Source: Chloranthus sessilifolius (Eukaryota > Streptophyta > Magnoliopsida > Chloranthales > Chloranthaceae). Taken from it: a stretch of 64,000 nt of DNA. Location of the stretch: NCBI GenBank assembly GCA_021018995.1, contig CM037595.1, forward strand, positions 96,546,491 to 96,610,490. The letters are read 5' to 3'. The translations under genes and the position numbers were made by a program. Positions 36,001 to 44,139 of the stretch are shown here, in pieces (within the stretch, counting starts at the first letter, position 1; the number at the start of each line of letters is the position of its first letter). Below the pieces are notes generated by a model, which searched no databases, was not told the DNA's origin, and saw only the letters and a program-made list of their open reading frames with translations.

Positions 36001-38989
36001 CCTCGGTACCAGATCTGGGAGGTCACTGAAATGGAGGGTCCCATTAGGGAATATTGGGACGCAACAACATTTGCGGTCTTTTGGGGCCTATGGCGTGAGA
36101 GGAATTTACACATTTTCGAGCATAAACGCCAGCTGGTGGGGATGATCATGAAGTCCATAACGGAGCTGTTGTGGAGCTGGGTTTCAGTTGGAGGGCCTGG
36201 TACTCAAGAGGGGTCTTTCCTCTGGGACCCGGGCTAAGTTCAGTGTGGAAGGAGTGGCACCCCTGGTTTGTCCAGGGCTGCTGCAATGGACGTCTATCCA
36301 TTTATGTTGTACTTTTCTATTCTGTTTTTCGTCGACTGTTTGTATTGGATTTTCAGCATCTTGCTGCGCATCAATATATTTCCTTTACTGATAAAAAAAA
36401 AATAATTGAAATTATTTTTGAAAATAAACTAAATCAAATCTAATATAACACAATCATCCCAACTATCCTATCTTTCTTAAATTACAAGATACACATCAAA
36501 CGATGTGTATCTTACAAATTAAGTTCTAATATACTCCGCAATTACATGTTCCTATGAAAAAACGTGTGATTGGTTATAGAAATATAAATTCTTGATATTC
36601 ATGAAGTTATTGTTGATGAACGGTCGAAAAAACTCGACCATGCTTAATGGGGTCACCGCTTGTCTGTGAAGTCCATCACTATCGCACCCCGCTAAACTTG
36701 GAGTTTGTTGAAGCCGGTATCCCACTAGACCAGGTCTACATGAACTCTCCCAAAAGCAATCAAAGACAGATCCCACGGTGTAAAGTAATGAAAATGATGA
36801 GATCATGGAGCTGTGAAGATGAGGGTTAGCGAGGGGTTTAAAATGTGGATAGATAGCGAAGCGATTGGTTAGAAAGAAACCCTTTTTTTTTGCTAAGATG
36901 ATGATGAAGAGGTTGTGGAAGACAATGGGACTGCAGAAGCCATGGGGAATAGGAGTCAGGATCATGGCCGGTCTGATCACAGGATCGGAGCCGGTCATGG
37001 CTTTGATACCAAAAAGAAACTTAAAATTCTACATATTGGCAATGATCATTGATAGAGAATGACTCTACATATAGAGGTTTTATTTTTAAGAAGTCCTCCA
37101 TATATAAAGGTTAGTACAAGGAATAAAATTTTAATTGCAATCTTTCAAGGTAAATCATTGAAATTATTTTCTAAAATAAGTCTAATCTAAACTAATCAAC
37201 CCAACTATCTTGTCTTTCTTTTCTAAATTACAAGATACACATCACATGAAGATATGCTCAAATATTTGGAACATGCGTTTGGATTTATTTGGGATTCGTT
37301 GGGCTTGCGTCTCTTTCAATGATATATTTCCCTCTTGGATGGTGAGACTGTTTGTGGCTAAGAGCTGCTTCTTTGGAACTGTTAACTATTACATGAGTCT
37401 TTGACAAGACAAGTGATAGAATCTTCAAAAAATGAAGCAATAGGAGTGGCGGTTCACGTCAAAACGATAAAAAATCTTTCTTTCTCATGGATGGTTTAAT
37501 TTAAGATATTCCATGGTATTGGATGGGATGACTCACTTGATGTTGGTTGGAGGTGTTATACAGCAATGAGCACATTGAGGAACCAAGTTGTTGATCTCCT
37601 TCCTAATAAGCGCAATGTTGGGTGTAAATGGGCATTTGTTGTTAAGCATAGAGAGGATGGCACTGTTGAACGACATAAGGCATGCATGGGGGCCGAGACT
37701 TGAGGCAAAAAAACTCTCGATGAAAAACAAATCTATACCCTTACGTCCAATCGCAGCTTTAAGCAGAACAGAAAACTGGAGAACAGAAATATGTGAATCG
37801 GCATATGAATAAACCAGTTATAAAGAGGCTGTCGAAAGTCACAAAAAAAGAGGTCAAAATAAAAACTCCCAAGAGTAAAAGTTAAAGAGGATAAAAAGCA
37901 ATTCTAATGGCGGTGATTTCATCCCCTTTTGTGATCAAAATGTTGCATGACTGATGTCAATGTGACGTCATGCTGAGTCAGCAATGATGACATGTGTGCT
38001 AGGTTTAGCAGGATGATGGGGCTTTGATACCAAAATGATTTCCACTGAGTTGTATTAGTTTAGGTGGTAGATGGTAGAAGTGTATTAGGGTTAGAGTTAG
38101 AAAGGAGGAAGGAGAGAGAGAGAGAAGAGATTAGGGCAAATGACTTAGTGTTTAGGACCCCTACTGGTCTTCATAAATATCACTAATGACTAAAACACCC
38201 TTTACTTATATTTTGATAAGTAATTAAAACACCCTTTACAATAAGTGTAATCTCTCTCACACACACGCACACACACACACATACATTCCCTGTATACAAT
38301 ATAAAGTATAAACTTTATATATGTATCTAATGTACATATGGAATACGACAATTTCCACCTTAGTTGAAGATCTGGTGCTGCTACCTGAACTTAAATGCCC
38401 TTCCTTGGGGTCTATTGAAGCTGAATATTGATAGTTGTGCATTTGGAAACTTCAGATCGATAGTATGGTCAGCATTTTTTGTTTGTCGGAAGGTTATATC
38501 ATGAAGTGCTACTCTAGGCTTATTGGTGTACTTGTATGCTTCTATGAGAAGAAAGACCAAGATAATGGTATCCAAATTTTCAAGCTAATCTTTTGGGTCC
38601 CTTGATTGTGGATTACTTGAATGTCATCAAGTGGATGAATAAAGAGTCAGATTATCCATGGAAACTTGTCGATAGCGTGGAATAAGCCATGGATCTATGT
38701 GCAATGTAGCTTCTCACACATTCTTCATGAAGCAAACTAAAAGGTAGATTCACTTGCAAAGGAAGGAGCAAGAGGACCCTCTCTTATAATTGCTGATTCA
38801 TTTCCTTTGTTGATAAGGGTTCTGCGTTTTGTTCTATTTTCAATATAATTCCCATTCCCATTATCCATAATTCATAATACCAATATATATATATATATGG
38901 GCTTGGGCCTGTAGCACAATGGAAGGTTGACAATATTGCAACTTCAAGGTCGCAGGTTCGAGCCCAACTTACCTATCACTGATCTATGA

Positions 38990-39080
<91 letters not shown>

Positions 39081-39284
39081 ATTAAAAAATGAATAGAAAG
39101 CAATACAAGTTCCAAAACACCATTGCGATCACATGGATGAATTATTATACAAAAAAATAGCAAGAACCATATATCTTAAGTAAATAAAGTACCAGAAAAA
39201 GAAGAAAGAATTTATAATTGCGTGCACCAACACAATTGACAACCCATACACAATGGTGATCCATCTTAAGTACACATTTTTGAC
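20920..39284 (-). CDS. PAT12: DHHC protein S-acyltransferase, PAT12-like (3' five exons)
   Basis: Minus-strand gene for an integral-membrane palmitoyltransferase, which moves palmitate onto protein cysteines via the DHHC cysteine. Exons: 39193-39284, 21896-22022, 21705-21790, 21135-21200, 20920-21036. All introns are GT..AG and phases agree (0, 1, 0, 0), giving 162 residues ending at TGA 20920-20922. Visible are the end of the Cys-rich domain with DHHC ([18 protein letters not shown]), a third membrane segment ([14 protein letters not shown]), a fourth ([20 protein letters not shown]), the family TTxE motif (NTTTIE) and the C-terminal [15 protein letters not shown]. This pattern matches Arabidopsis PAT12-14-type proteins of about 290 residues. 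The N-terminal ~130 residues, including the first CCHC half of the Cys-rich domain, were not found. There are no lesions in the visible exons, so the gene is probably functional. Confidence 0.88.
21135..21200 (-). CDS. PAT12: PAT exon, cytosolic C-terminal region
   Basis: 66 nt, 22 codons ([20 protein letters not shown] and EQ). Acceptor CATTTGCAG, donor GAGCAG/GTGAAA. Confidence 0.92.
21370..21500. mobile_element. GATACG-word element fragment in a PAT intron
   Basis: Contains CCAATACATATGGGCCGATAC and CAATACGTATCGG words and a right end TTTTTAACCATG like the terminal repeat of sister copies. The left end is not recognisable. Confidence 0.45.
21705..21790 (-). CDS. PAT12: PAT exon, fourth membrane segment and TTxE motif
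   Basis: 86 nt: two bases, then 28 codons ([26 protein letters not shown]). Acceptor CCTGATGCAG, donor GAG/GTAGTG. Confidence 0.92.
21896..22022 (-). CDS. PAT12: PAT exon, third membrane segment and lumenal loop
   Basis: 127 nt: 42 codons ([15 protein letters not shown] to LAITFLAF) plus one base. Acceptor TTCTGTTAAATAG, donor TTTTG/GTAAAT. Confidence 0.92.
23071..23105. repeat. C-rich simple repeat
   Basis: Poly-C interrupted by CCCCCT units. Confidence 0.95.
23687..23726. repeat. (AG)n microsatellite
   Basis: GAGAGA run with one GGG interruption. Confidence 0.95.
24060..25925 (+). pseudogene. L1-type LINE ORF2 fragment, heavily decayed
   Basis: Plus-strand frames broken by many stops give the L1 reverse-transcriptase order: [18 protein letters not shown] (24100-24180), [14 protein letters not shown] (24255-24300), [11 protein letters not shown] (24320-24350), [10 protein letters not shown] (24440-24470), a [11 protein letters not shown] block (24955-24990), and the post-RT region [26 protein letters not shown] (25215-25325). 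No endonuclease part is seen. It is older than the L1 at 29241 and immediately precedes the Gypsy LTR. Confidence 0.75.
25974..26604 (+). mobile_element. 5' LTR of a Gypsy element
   Basis: About 631 bp, from TGTCAAGCAGCC to GTGACCCCGTGACA. Most of it aligns to the 3' LTR at 28419 (shared ATCCGAGGATGGTTGAGGGCC and GGTGCCGCA.GGGTTGCACT), but its first dozen bases have diverged. The primer site follows two bases later. Confidence 0.8.
26607..26619 (+). promoter_or_regulatory. Primer-binding site (tRNA-Met type)
   Basis: TGGTATCAGAGCC lies two bases after the LTR end, complementary to the 3' end of initiator tRNA-Met. Confidence 0.85.
26635..27945 (+). pseudogene. Gypsy gag polyprotein, split by a MITE
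   Basis: An open frame from 26680 to the insertion at 27387 encodes a coiled-coil N-terminus ([20 protein letters not shown]) and the retrotransposon gag core ([50 protein letters not shown]). Beyond the 229-bp insertion the frame resumes at 27624 with a basic region and the zinc knuckle [14 protein letters not shown], ending TGA near 27945. A stop (TGA) upstream of 26680 interrupts the true N-terminus. Gag would form the particle and bind RNA. No protease, RT or integrase follows, so the element was non-autonomous or suffered an internal deletion. Confidence 0.82.
27387..27615. mobile_element. GATACG-word hAT-like MITE inside gag
   Basis: Starts CATAAATCAAAAT and ends ATTTTTTACCTATG, a decayed form of the CA(T/A)GGATCAAAAT terminal repeat. 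The interior has CTGATACGTATCG, GGTACGGTAC and CCGATACGTACCGG words. The flanks TTGGCTGC and TTGGTTGT match 6 of 8. Removing it plus one flank copy rejoins the gag frame, so it is a true insertion. Confidence 0.75.
27946..28418 (+). other. Gypsy internal region without pol
   Basis: GC-richer non-coding sequence with no RT, RNase H or integrase motif. It ends in a purine-rich stretch (GAGTGGAGAAGGA) directly before the 3' LTR, which would be the polypurine tract. Confidence 0.55.
28419..29031 (+). mobile_element. 3' LTR of the Gypsy element
   Basis: 613 bp, TGTGACGGGGTCAC..GTGACCTGGTGACA, with TG..CA and a near-perfect terminal inverted repeat. Confidence 0.85.
29122..29240 (-). mobile_element. 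LTR-like repeat, first half (split by L1)
   Basis: TGAAGTAACTTAAAATTCTAC..TATATATAAAGGTTAGTACAA..ATAATTGAAATTATTTT. It continues after the 7.2-kb L1 at 36419-36498, ending ..ACAAGATACACATCA. The joined unit aligns with 37013-37244. Confidence 0.6.
29469..31739 (+). pseudogene. L1 ORF1 with RanBP2-type zinc finger
   Basis: From ATG 29469 the product begins [20 protein letters not shown] followed by [12 protein letters not shown]-x-C-x2-C-x3-N-x6-C-x2-[C] is the RanBP2-type zinc-finger pattern; the last Cys is a Tyr (TAT, one transition from TGT). Downstream, in shifting frames, are pieces of the plant L1 ORF1 RNA-binding region (DUF4283-like): [35 protein letters not shown] (about 30030-30150), then [13 protein letters not shown] and [17 protein letters not shown] (30190-30390). 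A long low-complexity tail with an open frame (31149-31739) ends at TAA. ORF1 proteins coat LINE RNA. At least two frameshifts and several stops. Confidence 0.7.
31764..32594. mobile_element. LTR-like insertion (copy A) inside the L1
   Basis: TGATGCGGATTTG..TTCCCCATCA, about 830 bp, between ORF1 and ORF2. It aligns at both ends and in blocks (GGCCTCACACCAA; CTCTATATATAGGCCA; CTAATCAAACACAAAAAGACAA; TTCTGTTGCGGCTCAACTTCAATGC) with copy B at 39387-40320. It contains ACGGACGTTCGTGA words (32438-32512). Probably a solo LTR; no target duplication was recognised. Confidence 0.6.
32647..36238 (+). pseudogene. L1 ORF2: endonuclease, reverse transcriptase, zf-RVT
   Basis: ATG 32647 opens the APE-type endonuclease: [31 protein letters not shown] and, after a frameshift near 33215, SDHRPL. 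A linker ([27 protein letters not shown]) leads to the reverse transcriptase: [45 protein letters not shown], the catalytic QFADDTIIF, and IKYLGLPL. The C-terminus has [20 protein letters not shown] and [10 protein letters not shown] (zf-RVT). It nicks target DNA and primes cDNA. Lesions: TAA at about 32707, TAG near 33477 and 34276, frameshifts near 33740, 34400, 34935 and 35900. The EN and RT residues themselves are preserved. Confidence 0.88.
36419..36498 (-). mobile_element. LTR-like repeat, second half
   Basis: Continuation of the unit starting at 29122, ending ATTACAAGATACACATCA. A mirrored GATGTGTATCTTAC follows at once. Confidence 0.55.
36499..37012 (-). other. Short internal region between LTR-like repeats
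   Basis: About 510 bp without coding motifs. At 36998-37011 GGCTTTGATACCAA is the complement of a tRNA-Met primer site (TTGGTATCAAAGCC), adjoining the right repeat, which fits a minus-strand TRIM-like element. No clear polypurine tract was seen at the other end. Confidence 0.5.
37013..37244 (-). mobile_element. LTR-like repeat, intact copy
   Basis: AAACTTAAAATTCTACATATTGGCAATG..ACAAGATACACATCA, homologous to 29122-29240 plus 36419-36498, with a ~30-bp extra block (TTTTATTTTTAAGAAGTCC). It adjoins the primer-site complement. Confidence 0.6.
37245..37559. other. Non-coding
   Basis: No recognisable motif; it leads into a Copia fragment. Confidence 0.3.
37560..37790 (+). pseudogene. Copia reverse transcriptase fragment
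   Basis: A plus frame gives [20 protein letters not shown] then [14 protein letters not shown], the conserved N-terminal motif of the Copia RT domain (GCKWVFKxKxxxDGxxERxKA). It decays after 37700. No LTRs can be paired with it. Confidence 0.7.
37791..38032. other. Non-coding spacer with primer-site complement
   Basis: Ends with GGCTTTGATACCAAAATG (38021-38038), the complement of a tRNA-Met primer site reading away from the LTR-like sequence to its right. Confidence 0.4.
38033..38250 (-). mobile_element. Orphan LTR-like sequence (minus)
   Basis: On the minus strand it has a CT-rich leader (CTCTCTCTCTCCTTCCTCC) and ends ..CAGTGGAAATCA directly before TTTGGTATCAAAGCC. That is the LTR/primer-site junction of a plant Copia element. 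No partner LTR was found. Confidence 0.5.
38251..38283. repeat. (CA)n microsatellite
   Basis: CACACACACGCACACACACACACATAC. Confidence 0.9.
38385..38860 (+). pseudogene. Retroelement RNase H (RVT_3-type) fragment
   Basis: Plus frames give [15 protein letters not shown] (the first catalytic Asp region, N-I-D) and, after frameshifts, [19 protein letters not shown]. This is the RVT_3 RNase H domain found at the 3' end of many plant non-LTR polyproteins. Interrupted by stops. Confidence 0.65.
38899..38995 (+). mobile_element. tRNA-derived SINE, TA tail
   Basis: GGGCTTGGGCCTGTAGCACAATGGAAGGTTGAC has an A box (TGTAGCACAATGG), and GGTCGCAGGTTCGAGCCC is a B box. It runs directly into a long TA repeat. 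Related copies lie at 41145 and 41385 in reverse. Confidence 0.65.
38995..39078. repeat. (TA)n microsatellite
   Basis: About 42 uninterrupted TA units, following a SINE head. Confidence 0.95.
39193..39284 (-). CDS. PAT12: PAT exon with catalytic DHHC motif
   Basis: 92 nt: two bases finishing a split codon, then 30 codons from QKC to NYKFFLLFL, including MDHHCVW. Acceptor TTTTTCCTGCAG on the minus strand, donor CTG/GTACTT. Ends in phase 0, matching the next exon 17 kb away. Confidence 0.92.
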
Positions 39285-39386
39285 CTGCAGGAAAAACAAA
39301 AGTTTGCATTATTTCACAAAACACAATACCAAATTACCACCAAGAATGCCAATTTATTTGATGTGGGACAAACGCTAAACCTTAAA

Positions 39387-40320
39387 TGATGCGAACTTGG
39401 GATTAACCACAGATTAAATTGAATAATAGAAATAGTCGAAATCATCCAAACACATAAAGCAATTTAATGAATTCAATTAAAATAATTAGAGTAATTCCAT
39501 TTTCGCGTTTGCATGCATTAAATTTCCTGATCTAGAAAAACGGATCCGATGAAGGACTCGAGTTTCAATCTAGTTTAGGGCACCAAGCGATAATTACGGG
39601 ATAATCTCTTAACTCCTCTAGGGTTTGAAAATAAAGGCTCGAAGAATTATATTAAACAAAAGGATAGATCAAAGATGTAAGTTTTTAGATTTGGGGTTTA
39701 GGATTTTATCAAAGCAAATACGGGAGATATTACCAGACAATAATGAGAGAAACGATAAAATAGAAGGATAGATCCAAGGCTTCACACCAAGGTTGTACGT
39801 CGGCTTCACACCAAGTCGCACAAGAAATAAAGAATCACTCCTCAAGTTTTGAAAGATTCGCTCTTTCGGTTGAAAACTCTTCACAAGTCTTCTAGGGTTT
39901 GCACAAAGCAAGCTCTCAAATTTTTATTCAATAATTAATAATCAATCTCTATTACAAAGTTATAAAGACCTTATATAGTAGGCCAAAAAAAAAAGAAAAC
40001 CCTAAAACAAATAAATACTAAAAGACAAGTCTGCCCCGAAAACTAAATGTCGCCTTTTGGCGGAACTAACTCACGCGAAAAATCGATCGATCGAAAATTG
40101 TACTCGATCGATCGACTGGGAAAAGAATTTCGCCAAAAGGCCTGAGGCCTCTAGCCTCAATCGATCGATGGATTCTCTGGGATCGATCGATCGATCTCAA
40201 TACGCCCAAATGCTCCAGTTTCTTCCAGTTCTTTAATTCCGACTTCCTTTATGCTTCTTCCGACACTGAGGAATCTGTTGTGGCCCAAATTCAACGCCCT
40301 TGATCTTAATGTCCCCATCA
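39387..40320. mobile_element. LTR-like insertion (copy B) in a PAT intron
   Basis: TGATGCGAACTTG..TGTCCCCATCA, about 934 bp, homologous to copy A (31764-32594) at both ends and in GGCTTCACACCAAG, TTATATAGTAGGCCA and AAATACTAAAAGACAA blocks. In the place of copy A's ACGGACGTTCGTGA words it carries ATCGATCGATCGA words (40082-40200). It lies just upstream of the DHHC exon. Confidence 0.6.
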
Positions 40321-41140
40321 TCACTAAAGTTGATTGTGTAACCAAAGGGAATTTAAACAGAATGTTCATGCCCCACAGGAAATAAAATCCATCTGACATT
40401 GCCTATAAAGTCAATTTTAATTAGTTGATGCATCTACAACTTTTATTCCTAGGTAAAAATGTCTTGTGGAGGATCCACTTTTGCATTGTCACATGACAAA
40501 ACTTTTACCTGAAGGTTCACAGAAATATCCGTATTCCACATACTATGCAAGTCAATCTATTGATATGCAAATGTAAAACTTGTATATAATTATTAAACTA
40601 CAATATACCACACATACAAAAAGGCAAAAACTGCTTGCATATTTTATATTTGCAAGACATTACATTTCAAGGGCATCATTCCATCCTGATAGGATAACAA
40701 CTCACACTTTGGATGTGTAGATCTGACATAACCTGTGAACAAGGACTAACTAATTTACAAAACTTAAACAAAATGGTACTGAAGGCAATAAAACAAAAAC
40801 GGTATAGAAATTAGTTAGGGTACCATTATTTACACCCCATGAAACTGTGACGTCACTCCATCTCCTCCAGCCAGCATGTATTGACTGCTTTGACTCAATC
40901 ATGTGGCACACATCACACTCAAACATGATTTTAGGGTCACTTTTTGGGATGCGTGCCACGTGGAATAAAAAATGACCATCAGATTATACGTCCATGATCT
41001 CAAGATCCATTATGTGGAAGAATGGGACGAAAAATGATCCCCAAGTCTGATTCAAAGCGGTCAATGCATTCTGGCTGGAGGAGATGGGGTGAGGTTAGAA
41101 CTGTTAACCAATCTAATTACATAAATGATTCATATATATA
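40321..41140. other. Non-coding; foldback-family remnant at 40850-41075
   Basis: CATCTCCTCCAGCCAGCATG..TTGACTGCTTTGACTCAATC and its distant complement GCGGTCAATGCATTCTGGCTGGAGGAGATGG (41058-41089) form arms around TTTTTGGGATGCGTGCCACGTGG and GATCTCAAGATCCATTATGTGGAAGAATGGGACGAAAAATGATC, so this is another foldback copy of about 230 bp. No gene was seen. Confidence 0.5.
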
Positions 41141-41144
41141 TAGA

Positions 41145-41225
41145 TAGATAAGCCGGGGTTGAACCTACAACCTAGAGGGTTCAATGTCAACCTTCCATTG
41201 GGCTATAAGTCCAATCCCAAAGATT
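41145..41225 (-). mobile_element. tRNA-derived SINE (minus)
   Basis: The complement reads GGGATTGGACTTATAGCCCAATGGAAGGTTGAC, then CTCTAGGTTGTAGGTTCAACCCC, the same head as the SINE at 38899. Confidence 0.55.
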
Positions 41226-41384
41226 CATACATTTCCCAATACCAAACAAGAATAATGATAACAATTCATGACTTCGCAAGACCTATTACATATCTGGACC
41301 AGCCAAAGAAGTTGGGAATCACCATGGTTTATGACTAGTCAGTTTTGCTTAGAGCCAGGTTGATGAGATATATATTTTTATATG

Positions 41385-41460
41385 TGAGCTGGGATAAAAC
41401 CTGCAACCGTGAGCTTGCAATTTTGTCAACTTTCCATTGCGCTACAGGCCCAAGCCCGAT
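41385..41460 (-). mobile_element. tRNA-derived SINE (minus)
   Basis: The complement reads CGGGCTTGGGCCTGTAGCGCAATGGAAAGTTGAC, then CTCACGGTTGCAGGTTTTATCCC. Same family; the B box has decayed. Confidence 0.55.
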
Positions 41461-41473
41461 TACTGAGACATAT

Positions 41474-41786
41474 TGTTGGCATGCTCAATGTAAGAACTAT
41501 CATGTGGCCCCTTAAGTGATCATGTAAGCTCTCACATCCAACATTGTGATAATTGCAGAATGAGAGAATTCATACTCTCGTTCAGATACTAGTGCCACAT
41601 GATCACTTATTAGATCATGTGTTACACCACTGACTCAAGAATCCTATGTAGAGATTGCAGGGATATGTTGTAGGCATGCACAATGTAAGATGAGTCAGGG
41701 GATCCCAATTATGCGAGCCCTCACATTCTCCATTGTACCCATTGCAAAACAAGAGAATATTCTTTTGTTCAGCGCAAAATACTAGT
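41474..41786. repeat. Pair of ~117-bp direct repeats
   Basis: 41474-41591 (GGCATGCTCAATGTAAGA..CTCTCACATCCAACATTGT..AGATACTAGT) recurs diverged at 41672-41786 (GGCATGCACAATGTAAGA..CCTCACATTCTCCATTGT..AAATACTAGT), about 80 bp apart. Non-coding. Confidence 0.65.
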
Positions 41787-42234
41787 TCAAGATGGATACT
41801 GCACAACATACTCTATGGAACTCTAAAGATCTGAGTGTATGCAATGGAAGCATCATTCACCAGCAGTCAGAGTGCTAATTTTTTTGGCTATTACTATCTA
41901 GGTCGCATCAATTTTATTAACGTTAAGTATCCAATAAGAAGAATCTAACTTTTCACTTCTTGGACTTGACATTTTCTTTTTTTGATTGGTAAAAATTGCA
42001 ACTTCAATAGAATTAAAAAAGTTACACTGAAAAACAACGAAGTGTCTAAAATAAAGAAAGCATGGTACAATATTCGCAAATGACAACAATAAAGAGCAAA
42101 CGACAACACCCAGTATTTACAAAATTTGGCAATTTTGTTTTTCAACTCACAAAGAGAGAGACCAAAGCTTTGCAGATCTAGGTGCCAGAAAATAATGATA
42201 GAAAATCTGCTAGGGGAAAGACAAAAAATTTAAA
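41787..42234. other. Non-coding; possible LINE 3' tail (minus) at 41966-42180
   Basis: The complement ends ..TTGCAATTTTTACCAATCAAAAAAAG, resembling L1 3' ends elsewhere in the window (TTTACTGATAAAAAAAAA). No ORF was seen. Confidence 0.3.
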
Positions 42235-42437
42235 TGGAAAAGTAAGCAACAGCCTACTCCACCATCTAACTCTTCTTCCTCTATTTCTCACTCGTTTTCT
42301 ATGTTCTTGCCTAGTTACCTTTCTGTCTTCTTCATCCTCTCACATTCAACTACATCTTACATTTTTCTACTCTTTTCTCTTATTCGTATTCTTTTCTCTC
42401 TTTACTTGTTATGAAACGTTAAAATTATTTCATAATA
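42235..42437 (+). mobile_element. Partial 5' LTR of Copia element 1
   Basis: Aligns to the right part of the LTR at 52019-52637 (TTCTCACTCNTTTCTATCTTCT, TCATCCTCTCACAT, TTTTCTCTTATTC, TTTACTTGTTATGAAAC..AATTATTT). The left part was not recognised. It abuts the primer site. Confidence 0.7.
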
Positions 42438-42450
42438 TGGTATCAGAGTG
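42438..42450 (+). promoter_or_regulatory. Primer-binding site of Copia element 1
   Basis: TGGTATCAGAGTG, tRNA-Met type, directly after the LTR. Confidence 0.8.
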
Positions 42451-42949
42451 AGGTTCTTTAGGGTTTCATATTCTCTATTTGTCATTCTCCATTTAGCGTT
42501 GTGAAACCCAAATCATCCAACGTTCTTCTCTTTTCTATAGATGAAATCCAGTATTTACAAAGCAATAAACTTTTCTCTCCATACATGACGTATAATTTAC
42601 ACACAACCGTTTGATTGTTGGTAAATACAAGGGGATGCAGCCTGTATGCGAGTATTGTGGCCCATATGTTTGTTTTTTAATGTGAAACTAATGTTTCATC
42701 AAAGAAGAAATAGAACAAACAGGATCGGATCTTGATGTGAGAGAAGATTTTGACATCAACTGTAAGGATTCTACATCCTTTTGAGGTTACACTCTTATCT
42801 ATTTTATTCTCAAAACAAATATAAAAGGAGAATTCAAAAAATAGTATTTATCTTATCTGGATCCTTGGGATTTCAAATCACATCCACAAAGTTAAATGGT
42901 GTAAACTACTTACAATAGGTCACTTTTTGAAAGGATTTTTTTTTCCAAA

Positions 42950-43710
42950 CCCTTTTCCACTAATGCTCCTGCCATTCTTTCGAACATTATGACGACTGGA
43001 TGGCTGAAGATGCCCAAATTTGATCTATGTTACGGAATGGTATGGAACCAACACTTAATTTGAATGTGATGCTTTTCAAAACAGAAAAGGAAATTTGGGA
43101 CACTATTAAGGAGAGATACTCAAGGGAGAAGAATCTAACCTGTACCTATGAGTTATAACAGAAAATTTTCACTCTTCAACAAGGAGACAATGTTTCAGAG
43201 AGTATTCTTCCATCTTGAATGGTATGTGGGAAGAATTGAACATACAACTTCCCTTTAACTATATGATGTTCTGAAACAGCAACAAGAAAATTTTCAGGTA
43301 GCCTAGCTTCTCTTTAGCTTGTGATATGAGTTTGAGCATTAGAGCTCAAATGCTTGGTGGTAGTAAGATTCCCTCGGTTACTGAAGCCTTTGCTTGTATT
43401 CAGTGAGTGTCAATTGGGGATCCTCCGGTTCTAGTAACCATTCCAAATCAGCTCTTATCACCTCCTATGGACAGGGAGACAGAGGAAGCCGTGGAGGCTG
43501 TGTTTCTTGTGGTGCATGTGGTGGACGATTTGGTGGCAGATATTTTGGGGGAGGCTGTGGATCCCAAAAGTGCACTCATTGTGGGCCCACCAACGACAAC
43601 GTAGACACTTGTGAACTTCATGGTAATCCCGGGTGGTTTAAACTTCAAATGATAGTGGAACTAATTACGTTACGCAGGCTTTCTCCTCTCAATCTGAACC
43701 GAGTGTAACA
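42950..43710 (+). pseudogene. Copia gag relic (element 1)
   Basis: In shifting plus frames: WLKMPKFDL, EKEIWDTIKERYSREKNLT, KIFTLQQGDNVSE, LNGMWEELNIQLP, VLKQQQENFQVA, MSLSIRAQMLGG and a final knuckle-like KCTHCGPTNDNVDTCELHGN. This is the UBN2-type gag of plant Copia elements. The knuckle has lost its His (CTHCGxTNHxxxTC expected). Many stops. Confidence 0.75.
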
Positions 43711-44139
43711 AATAATACAGTCATATTGTTCCAGGATAAAACGATTAAAAGGTTACTCAGCACCAACTTCCTCCTCTACACCTGTGCAAGTTCAGTCAGA
43801 TAAAGCGTGTCTTGCTTCCCATTAGGGGCGTCTGAGTCTGATACTTTTTCTCATTTAGATGCATCCGTCTCTAATTCATCTGTTACATCGGCTGAAGATA
43901 CTGCAACCAAATCTCTGGATTAAGAACCGTTCATCCTAATTCACAGTTATCTTTGTCCTTTGTTCTATATGTACCTAATTCACCTGTGGATTTTGTGGTA
44001 ATAAATTTACTACATCTTCTAATTGTTGTGTAACTTTTGTATCATTCCCATTGTAAGCTTTAGGATCTAAGTATGTGGAGGATGATTGGTGGACATGAAG
44101 CAGGTGGCCTTTATTACCTTGATTACAGGGTGGTTGGAG

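Larger units (their letters stand above)
29241..36401 (+). mobile_element. Near full-length L1-type LINE, 7.2 kb
   Basis: Flanked by an exact 17-bp target duplication, ATAATTGAAATTATTTT (29224-29240 and 36402-36418). It ends TTTACTGATAAAAAAAAA. Order: 5' UTR, ORF1 (29469-31739), an LTR-like insert (31764-32594), ORF2 (32647-36238) and a short 3' UTR. Both ORFs carry stops and frameshifts. It sits in antisense orientation in the PAT intron. Confidence 0.9.

Noticed and set aside
40457..40510. Possible PAT upstream exon (minus) resembling TGTGACAA-TGCAAAAGTGGA-CCTCCAC
   Set aside because: Two single-base gaps and loss of the CHHC codons would be needed, while the downstream exons are intact; likely coincidence.
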